This document shows, piece after piece, positions 1 to 6,524 of a DNA stretch of 8,429 nucleotides. The position numbers and the translations under genes were made by a program. The DNA is taken from NCBI GenBank assembly GCA_026392135.1, contig JAPLCR010000626.1, positions 1 to 8,429 of the forward strand, read 5' to 3'. The first letter of the stretch is position 1. Each line of letters opens with the position of its first letter. Source of the DNA: Armatimonadota bacterium. GTDB lineage: Bacteria > Armatimonadota > Chthonomonadetes > Chthonomonadales > Chthonomonadaceae. The notes below the pieces were generated by a model, which saw only the letters and a program-made list of their open reading frames with translations, did not search any database and was not told the DNA's origin.

Positions 1-1
1 A

Positions 2-145
2 CCGTTTGCAAACTCAGTAAAAGGGGTAGAATATCGGGCATGGGCTGAGGAGTTCCTCCGTTGTAGTTTTGTCACTTTAACGGTACTCCATAAGCCCTAC
101 TTTTTGTTACGAAACCCCGATTTTTTGGCGAAGGTATTGCCTTGA
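2..145 (+). CDS. Possible 3' end of a gene entering from the left edge
   Basis: One frame stays open from the window edge for 47 codons and ends at TGA 143-145. The other two forward frames stop early (TGA at 46 and TAA at 18). The predicted tail looks protein-like, with aromatic and charged residues such as VEYRAWAEEFLR and YFLLRNPDFLAKVLP. I do not recognise a family. The stop lies just 11 bp before the -35 box of the next gene, which is where an upstream gene would be expected to end. A 47-codon open frame can occur by chance, so this is tentative. Confidence 0.35.
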   Translation, partial: PFANSVKGVEYRAWAEEFLRCSFVTLTVLHKPYFLLRNPDFLAKVLP

Positions 146-156
146 ACAGAGAAGAT

Positions 157-186
157 TTGACTTTGGGAGAGGAGTTTCTGTATAAT
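157..186 (+). promoter_or_regulatory. Sigma70-like promoter of the ankyrin gene
   Basis: A -35 box TTGACT (157-162) and a perfect -10 box TATAAT (181-186) are separated by 18 bp. Transcription should begin near 193. The leader to the ATG at 222 would be about 29 nt and would contain the GGAGG at 210-214. This is the clearest promoter in the window. Confidence 0.75.
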
Positions 187-209
187 TAGGAGGGAACCCA
201 TTGATAGAG

Positions 210-214
210 GGAGG
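210..214 (+). promoter_or_regulatory. Ribosome binding site that decides the ankyrin gene start
   Basis: GGAGG sits 7 nt before ATG 222. A second SD-like AGGAGG at 188-193 precedes a TTG at 201 in the same frame, but it lies at or before the expected transcription start (about 193) and would be mostly absent from the mRNA. This favours ATG 222 over TTG 201. Confidence 0.65.
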
Positions 215-221
215 AAGTTGG

Positions 222-1595
222 ATGCGCGTGAACTTTTGGTTGAAGAGTTTGTTGGGCGTGACAGGGGTAGTCTGTATTCTGCTACCTGTGGACTCTGCGG
301 AAGCAGTCTACACTCCTGCCCCCCATTTTGCCGCGCCTCCTAAGAGTACTAAGAAGCGTAAGCCGCCCCAAAATGAGGAGGATCCGGGGGGTACTAGCCG
401 CTTAGAAAACGAGTATCTTGCTGCGTGTGAAGCAGGAAACACGGCAAAGGTGAAGTCGTTACTTGACCAAGGGGTGAGTGTGCGGACTACCGACTCAGGT
501 GGGTACTCTGGGCTACACCTCGCACTGCGTCATGTGCCTGTGATACGCCTTCTTGTGGAGAACAAGGCAAATATCAATTCTGTAGACAGTCGTGGACGCA
601 CTCCGCTCATTCTCGCCGCTATATCGGGTTATGTTGGAAGCGTAGAAGAGCTACTGCACGCCTCCGCCAAGGTAGACGTGCGTGATACGGAGGGGTGTAC
701 CGCACTCGCACGGGCAGTACTCAATCGCCGCCCGCGTACTGTTGCCCTGCTCATCGCAAACGGTGCAAATGTGCATATTCAAGACAACAAGGGGCGGACA
801 CCCCGTGAAATGGCGAGAGAGACGAAAGAGAATACACAGATACTACAGATGTTGGAGCAGGCAGTTGTGAACCCAACACGAGCAGTACCCGGTAATGTGA
901 ACACAACCACTCCTGAGGTCAAGGTTACTCCACACCTGCCCACCAACCCCACTCCGAGTACGGGCGCATTGCGCTATGCCAACGATATGCTTGCAGGAGT
1001 TGCACAAGAAACCGCACGTTCCCGCACTGCACAACACTACTTTGATGGCAAGCCAGAAGCCCAGCTACGCCGTGAACTAGAAGCCCTACGCCGTGACCAG
1101 ACACGGGGTAGTTTTGGTTACCGAAGCCTCTCTTATGTATTAGCATACTATGGGGTGGATGTGATTATCAACGCACAGCGGGTCATGTATAACTGGCTCT
1201 ACCCCGATGTTTTCGGCGACGAACCCAAAAGCAAACTTCCCGATACTACGGCAGAAGCGATAAAGCGCCTCTATCAACGCAACCCCTCTGATGAACTGCT
1301 CGGTAAAGTTTTCTATGTAGTACGCCAAAACCGCGTCAGCTCAGAAGACCCATCCATACTCGTATCCGATATGTTTGTGCAGTACCCCACTGCGCTCCTA
1401 CGCACCGCCGTCGTCCGCTCTACGGATAACCGCGAAGCAAGCGTCTCTGCATTAGCGCGGCTACTAAATGAGTACACGGGCTATCGGCGCGTTCAGCGTA
1501 TTTTGAAAGACCTCAGCCAGAGCGATGAGAGAGGTGTTTCCCGCGCCGCTCAAGATGTGCTCGCCGAACTGAGCCGCCTCCACGAAAAGCTGTAA
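222..1595 (+). CDS. Secreted ankyrin-repeat protein
   Basis: A 457-residue protein, numbered here from ATG 222. It starts with a Sec-type signal peptide: positive MRVNFWLK, a hydrophobic core, then likely cleavage after AEA near residue 29. There is no lipobox. A proline- and lysine-rich spacer (about 30-58) leads into four to five ankyrin repeats (about 61-213). These show the usual TPLILAA, VEELL and GANVHIQD-type positions; the second repeat is short. A Thr/Pro linker (about 214-247) is followed by a helical domain of about 200 residues that I do not recognise. The end of that domain (about 373-455) looks HEAT-like, with paired amphipathic helices. Ankyrin repeats bind proteins, so an envelope or extracellular scaffold or inhibitor role is an inference. 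The ABC ATPase gene starts 57 bp downstream and may be co-transcribed. Confidence 0.85.
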   Translation: MRVNFWLKSLLGVTGVVCILLPVDSAEAVYTPAPHFAAPPKSTKKRKPPQNEEDPGGTSRLENEYLAACEAGNTAKVKSLLDQGVSVRTTDSGGYSGLHLALRHVPVIRLLVENKANINSVDSRGRTPLILAAISGYVGSVEELLHASAKVDVRDTEGCTALARAVLNRRPRTVALLIANGANVHIQDNKGRTPREMARETKENTQILQMLEQAVVNPTRAVPGNVNTTTPEVKVTPHLPTNPTPSTGALRYANDMLAGVAQETARSRTAQHYFDGKPEAQLRRELEALRRDQTRGSFGYRSLSYVLAYYGVDVIINAQRVMYNWLYPDVFGDEPKSKLPDTTAEAIKRLYQRNPSDELLGKVFYVVRQNRVSSEDPSILVSDMFVQYPTALLRTAVVRSTDNREASVSALARLLNEYTGYRRVQRILKDLSQSDERGVSRAAQDVLAELSRLHEKL

Positions 1596-1604
1596 TACCC
1601 CAAT

Positions 1605-1630
1605 GAAGCCTCCTCACGAGGAGAGACTTC
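1605..1630 (+). other. Intergenic hairpin between the ankyrin and ABC ATPase genes
   Basis: CTCCT (1610-1614) pairs with AGGAG (1619-1623) around a CACG loop. An outer GAAG/CTTC pair (1605-1608 with 1627-1630) extends it. No U-tract follows, so it is not a standard terminator. It could stabilise the mRNA or tune expression of the downstream gene, whose SD (AAGGAG, 1636-1641) lies 5 nt past the hairpin. Confidence 0.4.
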
Positions 1631-1652
1631 TTGCTAAGGAGATTGTGAAAAG

Positions 1653-3161
1653 TTGGCTATCGCTCCTACTGCATTCAGTGTGATACCCGCGCTTTGTATG
1701 ACGAACATCCGAAAAGAGTTTCCGGGTGTTCTTGCGCTTGACAATGTCTCCTTAACGGTGCTACCCGGGGAGGTTCACGCGTTGCTGGGAGAGAATGGCG
1801 CGGGCAAATCTACCCTTATGAAGATACTTGCAGGAGCGCAACCCAAAGATACGGGCGAAATCTCTCTGTATGGGAAGTCGGTGCAGATAGATAGCCCGCA
1901 AAAGGCGATGAGCCTTGGGATCTCTATCATCTATCAGGAGTTCAACCTCGTTCCCTATCTTACGGTGGGCGAAAATATCTATCTAGGGCGTGAACCCCGT
2001 GCCGCTATTCCCGGCTTCGTAGATTTCAAAAAACTGTACACAGACGCGCAGGCGGTGATGGACAAACTCGGTGTAAAGATAGATGTCCGCGCCCCCGTGC
2101 ATACCTTGAGCGTGGCGCAACAACAGATGGTAGAGATTGGAAAAGCGACGAGCCGACAGTCCAAAATTATCATAATGGACGAACCTAGTGCCACTCTTAC
2201 TCACCACGAACTACAGTCCCTATTCACACTCATTCGGCAGTTGAGGGGTGAGGGTGTCAGTATCGTCTACATATCGCACCGCCTAGAAGAGGTTTTCGAG
2301 GTTTGCGATAGGGCGACTATCATGCGAGACGGCCACTGGATTGCGACGGAAGAGGTAGAGAGTTTAACCCGCGAGGAGATTATCCGCCTCATGGTTGGGC
2401 GCGAACTCAAAGACGCAATTCCAAAGGTCGCCGCTCCTTTGGGTGAGCCTGCTCTTACCGTCAAGAACCTGTGCAGGACGGGAGTTCTTGACAATGTCTC
2501 CTTTACAGTGCGTAAGGGGGAGGTGCTTGGCATTGCGGGTCTAGTGGGTGCAGGGCGCACGGAGACGGCACGTGCTATCTTCGGCGCAGATCCCATAACA
2601 AGCGGAACCATTGAACTATTTGGGAAAGCCTTGCGGATTCGCTCTCCGCAAGAAGCCATCCGTAACGGAATTGGGCTGGTAACAGAAGACCGGAAACAGC
2701 AAGGGCTTGTACTGGGTATGGCAGTTCGCGAAAACACAACGTTGGCGAACCTTCAATCGCTCTCCACAATGGGTTTTGTGCGTCATGGTGAAGAGAAGAG
2801 GGTCGCAGAGAAGTACCGCACGAGCCTCTCTATCAAGACCCCGACAGTTGTTCAGAATCTTTCGGGAGGGAATCAGCAGAAGGTCGTCCTAGCGAAATGG
2901 CTGTTCACAGACGCAAAAGTCCTGATATTCGATGAGCCTACACGGGGTATTGATGTGGGCGCGAAGTCGGAAATCTACAAACTGATGAATGAACTCGCCG
3001 CGCAAGGGGTTGCTATCATTATGATTTCGTCGGAACTACCGGAGGTTATCGGCATGAGTGATCGCATTCTGGTCATGCACGAAGGTCGCATTACAGGTGA
3101 ACTCTTGCGCGAAGAGGCAACTCAGGAGAAGATTATGGACCTCGCGACGGGTGGAGAGTAG
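1653..3161 (+). CDS. Sugar ABC transporter ATP-binding protein (RbsA/MglA/XylG type)
   Basis: A 502-residue protein with two fused nucleotide-binding domains, the normal form and length for carbohydrate-uptake (CUT2) ATPases. It would act on the cytoplasmic face and power a permease pair. Domain 1 has Walker A GENGAGKST (46-54), Q-loop Gln95, signature LSVAQQQ (152-158), Walker B with DEPS (176-179) and switch His209. Domain 2 has the degenerate Walker A GLVGAGRTE (296-304), signature LSGGNQQK (403-410) and Walker B with DEPT (427-430), with ISSELPEV replacing the His switch. This asymmetry is normal in the family. The TTG start at 1653 has AAGGAG 11 nt upstream. The alternative ATG 1698 lacks an SD and would remove the first beta strand. 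Permease and binding-protein genes are absent nearby. The sugar cannot be told from the sequence. Confidence 0.95.
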   Translation: MAIAPTAFSVIPALCMTNIRKEFPGVLALDNVSLTVLPGEVHALLGENGAGKSTLMKILAGAQPKDTGEISLYGKSVQIDSPQKAMSLGISIIYQEFNLVPYLTVGENIYLGREPRAAIPGFVDFKKLYTDAQAVMDKLGVKIDVRAPVHTLSVAQQQMVEIGKATSRQSKIIIMDEPSATLTHHELQSLFTLIRQLRGEGVSIVYISHRLEEVFEVCDRATIMRDGHWIATEEVESLTREEIIRLMVGRELKDAIPKVAAPLGEPALTVKNLCRTGVLDNVSFTVRKGEVLGIAGLVGAGRTETARAIFGADPITSGTIELFGKALRIRSPQEAIRNGIGLVTEDRKQQGLVLGMAVRENTTLANLQSLSTMGFVRHGEEKRVAEKYRTSLSIKTPTVVQNLSGGNQQKVVLAKWLFTDAKVLIFDEPTRGIDVGAKSEIYKLMNELAAQGVAIIMISSELPEVIGMSDRILVMHEGRITGELLREEATQEKIMDLATGGE

Positions 3162-3228
3162 AGCGTACTTTTCGGAAGGGTGACGCCTAAGAGTTCAGGG
3201 TTGTGGCTCTTCACATAACCTCACCCAA

Positions 3229-3250
3229 TCTCTCCCTCACAAAGGAGAGA
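3229..3250. repeat. Hairpin in the convergent intergenic region, related to the right-end repeats
   Basis: TCTCTCC (3229-3235) pairs perfectly with GGAGAGA (3244-3250) around an 8-nt loop. It is preceded by CCTCACCC (3219-3226), which resembles the opening of the palindromic repeats at 8222 and 8336. It lies between the stop of the ATPase gene (3161) and the stop of the minus-strand regulator (3335), where both transcripts should end. No U-tract follows on either strand, so rho-independent termination is not well supported. The rest of this 173-bp gap shows no gene. Confidence 0.4.
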
Positions 3251-3334
3251 GCCTTCGTGGTTTGAGATTAAAAGCCTGTGCGATTGGTTCCGAGTTTGGG
3301 ATTTGTGTGCTTTTGGGGAGAGTGAAGCCTCTAG

Positions 3335-6043
3335 CTAAGCCCCCTCCGACGACCTGATGTAGGTAATCGTCGCTTTCATGTCCCAACTACACCCCTCCTG
3401 AAATGCGGAGAGGTAGCTTGGTTCACCCAACGCCTCTATCGATATGTTTCTACTCTCCACCTCCGCTTTTACCTGCGTAGGATTGGCATTGATACCCAAG
3501 CGCTCTCTCAGACCTTCCAGTGCTCCTGCGAGTTTTGCGGAAAATAGGTACCGCCCCCTCTTCATCTGAACATAGGTTAAAAAGGCAAGCCCCCACACTA
3601 TTCCGTTGTCATCATCTAGGGCATGGAGCTGTTCTAAGCAAGAGACATACTGCTCGTAAGCCCCTTGATCATTGCCCGTTCTCTCTTCTACCAGCGCAAG
3701 AAACAGGTCTTCAAAAACGACCCCACGCTGGTCTCCTATCTCCTGCCACACTTCGCGGCTTTGATAGAAGAGAGAACGTGCCTGCTCAAATTCGTCTCTG
3801 TCCAGATAGAGGCACGCCATATTCGAGAGAACAGTTGCTTGGACATGGGTGTTTCGTTCCTGCCTGCTGACCTCCAACCCCTCTGTATAGTACTCTAAGG
3901 CGAGGATGTGGTTCCTGTCTGCCGCCTCCACCAACCCCAACGCGACCGCAGAGTTTAGAAGGTGCTTGCCCGTCTTTCGTGCCAGCCTGAGAGCCTCTAA
4001 TAGGCATTTACGAGCGGAGATATTGTCTGCTTTCTGCCAGTACGCCATTCCCAAAGCGACTTGTAGCTGTGTCTGCGTAGCCTCTGTCATGCTCCCATAG
4101 CCCTCCATAGCAGAAAGAAGCCAACGCTCTGCCTCTTTTGCGAAAGAGCGGCTATACCAGTATCGGTCTAAGCCACCTGCCAAACATCCCTTCAACTCAC
4201 CAGGAGGCGCGATAAGCAGGGCTTTTCGTAAGTTCTCATACTCCGCATCTATTCGCTTCAACCACTCCATACGTGCTTTCGGAAGCATCTTCCGCGAAGT
4301 GGCATCTAGCCAGCCTACCGCCCACTGCACAAACCTGCCTTCGATACACTCCTTCTCTCCTCGCTCTTTCAGTCGCTCCGCTGCATACTCTCTCAGAGAC
4401 TCCAGAAGCCGGTAGCGTCTCTCTCCAAAGCCACTCTCCTCCGCCGTAATCAGCGAACGGTCTACAAGGTGCGAAAATAGGAAAAGTGTCTCTTCATCAT
4501 TACAAATCGCCTCCGCGGAGGTAAGTGTAAAGCTCCCTTGAAAGACGGAGAGCGCACAAAAGACTTCGCGCTCCTCCTCTGAGAGCAGTTCATAACTCCC
4601 ATCAATAAGAGCACGGAGGGTCTGATGCCGGGGTAGTGCGGTTCTGCTTCCTCCTGTAAGCAGGGAAAAGCGGTCTTCTAAGCGAGCAATTATCTGGTCT
4701 AGGCTCAACATTTTGAGACGCGCCGCGGCAAGCTCTAGCGCAAGCGGGATCCCATCAAGGCGACGGCAGATAGTGGCTACCTGCTCTGCATTTTTTGGGG
4801 TAAGACGAAAATGAGGCTGAACCAACGCGGCACGCTCTACAAAGAGACGTACTGAGGGAGAGACTTCATACTCTTCGAAAGCGTGTTGGGCAGTGGGGTA
4901 AGCGAGGGGCTGTAGCCTGTAGCATATCTCCCCAGTAATCCCCAAAGGCTCTCTGCTCGTCGCTAAAATATGTAGCCCTACTGCATCGCCCAGCAGAGTT
5001 TCTGCGATGTTAGCACAGTCGGTAACAAGGTGCTCGCAGTTGTCGAGTACCAAGAGAAGAGCGCGGGAGCGCAGGTACGACTTGAGAGTATCGAAGAGGC
5101 TTTCCTCTAGTGTTTCCCGCACTCCTAACGCAGAGGCTATCGTTTGAAGCAGGAATGTTGGGTCGTTAATAGCGGCGAGTGGTACAAAATAGACCCCGTC
5201 CTCAAAGACCTCTAAGCGTTGCTCCGCCAGATCACGGGCGACCTGTATGGAGAGGCGTGTCTTTCCCACTCCCCCCATACCCAGAAGTGTGGTGACAGGA
5301 GATTTACACGTGAACTCTTTGACCTCCGCGACCTCCTTTTCACGCCCTATAAGCCCCATTATAGGGCGGGGGATAGCCGAGGTGGAGGCAAGAGGCACCT
5401 TGTAAATAGGTTTTTCAGAAGCTACAGAAGGCTTCCCTAGTGAGGCAGGCTCTTGTTGCAGCTTAGCGCGTGCCTTCGCTCTCAAAGACTGATAGAGGGC
5501 AGTCGTTTCCGGTTCAGGCGAGGCACTCAGATCCTCTTGCAGTCGTACTCTCAAATCGCGGTAGGTCTGTACTGTAGCGGCAAAATCACCCTCTTCCGCA
5601 TAGAGCTGCATAAGGGAACGGTAGAGGCTCTCTCTAAGAGGGTCTTCGAGAATACCTCGCTTCAAATAGGATATCGCTTTTACGCCTACCTCTCGTGAGA
5701 GTACCTTATCAGCATAAGCACCTACTGCCTCCAAAAATGCCTGCCGCCGTATATCCTGCTCCTGCATAAACAGAGGCTCCATGCTTCCCTCCATAAGCGG
5801 ACCTCGGTAGAGAGTGATAGCCTCCTCAAGAGCAGGCAGGGAAGGAGTTGGTGTATGCAGAAGCGCATCAAAGCGAAGGACATCTATCTCTGCGCCATGT
5901 GCGTCAAATAGGAGTGTTTGTGTGGTGGGCGAGGTGAGGCGATAGGATTGACTACCCAATGCCGTTCGGAGGTCAGCGAGAATCTGCCGTAGACTTTGCC
6001 GCCCCTGTATCTCCGAACTATCGGGCCAGAGATGCGCTACCAA
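3335..6043 (-). CDS. BTAD / NB-ARC-like ATPase / TPR transcriptional regulator, N-terminus lost by frameshift
   Basis: A 902-codon frame from TTG 6043 to TAG 3335-3337, numbered from the TTG. It opens inside a winged-helix domain (VAHLWPDS) and continues through a BTAD helical domain (about 50-190). Next comes an NB-ARC/AP-ATPase: P-loop GMGGVGKT (255-262), Walker B LLLVLDNCEH (329-338), ATSREPLG (361-368), GIPLALELAA (431-440) and a winged-helix segment (about 476-560). TPR-like helices fill about 600-850. This is the AfsR/SARP-like STAND architecture: nucleotide-controlled regulators sensing an unknown signal through the TPRs. No C-terminal LuxR-type HTH is present. TTG 6043 has no SD at a useful distance, and the frame runs open upstream to 6113. 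The real start therefore lies in the other frame, and the gene is split near 6075. The remaining 902 codons are intact, so the lesion is recent or an assembly fault. Confidence 0.85.
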   Translation of the reverse strand: MVAHLWPDSSEIQGRQSLRQILADLRTALGSQSYRLTSPTTQTLLFDAHGAEIDVLRFDALLHTPTPSLPALEEAITLYRGPLMEGSMEPLFMQEQDIRRQAFLEAVGAYADKVLSREVGVKAISYLKRGILEDPLRESLYRSLMQLYAEEGDFAATVQTYRDLRVRLQEDLSASPEPETTALYQSLRAKARAKLQQEPASLGKPSVASEKPIYKVPLASTSAIPRPIMGLIGREKEVAEVKEFTCKSPVTTLLGMGGVGKTRLSIQVARDLAEQRLEVFEDGVYFVPLAAINDPTFLLQTIASALGVRETLEESLFDTLKSYLRSRALLLVLDNCEHLVTDCANIAETLLGDAVGLHILATSREPLGITGEICYRLQPLAYPTAQHAFEEYEVSPSVRLFVERAALVQPHFRLTPKNAEQVATICRRLDGIPLALELAAARLKMLSLDQIIARLEDRFSLLTGGSRTALPRHQTLRALIDGSYELLSEEEREVFCALSVFQGSFTLTSAEAICNDEETLFLFSHLVDRSLITAEESGFGERRYRLLESLREYAAERLKERGEKECIEGRFVQWAVGWLDATSRKMLPKARMEWLKRIDAEYENLRKALLIAPPGELKGCLAGGLDRYWYSRSFAKEAERWLLSAMEGYGSMTEATQTQLQVALGMAYWQKADNISARKCLLEALRLARKTGKHLLNSAVALGLVEAADRNHILALEYYTEGLEVSRQERNTHVQATVLSNMACLYLDRDEFEQARSLFYQSREVWQEIGDQRGVVFEDLFLALVEERTGNDQGAYEQYVSCLEQLHALDDDNGIVWGLAFLTYVQMKRGRYLFSAKLAGALEGLRERLGINANPTQVKAEVESRNISIEALGEPSYLSAFQEGCSWDMKATITYIRSSEGA

Positions 6044-6065
6044 CCAGTCACGCGAGACCTCTTTG

Positions 6066-6236
6066 TTAGCGTGTCCCCGTACGCGAACGGAGGCGTGGAA
6101 GAGGTCTCCTCTCTACCTGAACCTCAAAGCTTCCAAATAGGTGAACCTGAAGGAGAGGTGTACTCTCTTCTGAGGCACTGCCCGAAACGGAGAGAGGCGA
6201 CAATTTAAGCGGGTGCGCGATGGCTGTACAGAACAT
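6066..6236 (-). pseudogene. N-terminal fragment of the split BTAD regulator
   Basis: From ATG 6236 this frame encodes about 56 residues ending at TAA 6068-6066. It contains LLQVHLFGSFEV and LPRLRSRTG, the classic first strands of the winged helix in BTAD/SARP-like proteins. The match to the family stops at the glycine (codon 6077-6075). It resumes one base out of phase as HANKEVSRDWLVAHLWPD, which runs into the large downstream frame. Family members usually have about nine more residues here (a WLLALLAL-like helix). A TTG at 6257 is an alternative start; neither has a strong SD. Confidence 0.7.
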
Positions 6237-6315
6237 AAGCGGTCGTTCCAAAAACAATAGGGTGAGCGTAGTAGGGGCTAGGAAGGTGTCGTCTTACCAT
6301 ACGACTCCCCTCTTA

Positions 6316-6324
6316 ATTCTACCA
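6316..6324 (-). promoter_or_regulatory. Extended -10 promoter candidate for the regulator
   Basis: On the minus strand TGG-TAGAAT (6324 to 6316) matches an extended -10 element. No good -35 lies 16-18 bp upstream, as often seen with TGn promoters. Transcription would start near 6309, about 70 nt before ATG 6236. Two CTCGT direct repeats (6353-6349 and 6341-6337) lie upstream. ACGACTC (6301-6307) and GAGTCGT (6351-6357) form a perfect inverted repeat bracketing the element. Confidence 0.45.
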
Positions 6325-6512
6325 CAAGAGAGCGTTACGAGAAGTGAAACGAGTCGTTATCGGGAGATAGTAGATGGTAAACACGCTTCCAAGTAGGAGA
6401 ATCGTAATGTGAAAGTGAATAGACAGGTTCAGGATGCCCACGATGAGGATGCTCTTCCTTATATCTCCTCTCAAGCGTCTCTTTCAAAACTTAGCCTCTA
6501 TCCCCTATTCTG

Positions 6513-6518
6513 AAGGAG
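6513..6518 (+). promoter_or_regulatory. Ribosome binding site of the repeat/S74 protein gene
   Basis: AAGGAG lies 6 nt before ATG 6525, which fixes the start and gives a proper signal peptide. I found no convincing -35/-10 pair for this gene between 6325 and 6512; TATATC at 6460-6465 is the best weak -10 candidate. Confidence 0.7.
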
Positions 6519-6524
6519 TTTGTT

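Noticed and set aside
47..58. Small palindrome GAGGA-GT-TCCTC as a terminator
   Set aside because: The stem is only 4-5 bp, no U-tract follows, and it lies inside the possible upstream coding frame.
1603..1683. 26-codon upstream ORF overlapping the ABC ATPase start
   Set aside because: No SD precedes its ATG; the A/C-rich sequence before it gives no support for translation.
2538..2564. Apparent loss of the Walker A lysine in the second ATPase domain
   Set aside because: GLVGAGRTE with Arg in place of Lys is the normal degenerate site of the second domain in RbsA/MglA-type proteins.
2267..2737. Minus-strand open frame of 156 codons inside the ABC ATPase gene
   Set aside because: It lies wholly opposite a gene with all catalytic motifs intact, is Ser/Arg-rich and low in complexity, and has no SD.
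3189..3211. AAGAG/CTCTT stem after the ABC ATPase gene as a terminator
   Set aside because: Five Watson-Crick pairs plus G-U pairs around a large loop, with no T-run; too weak to call.
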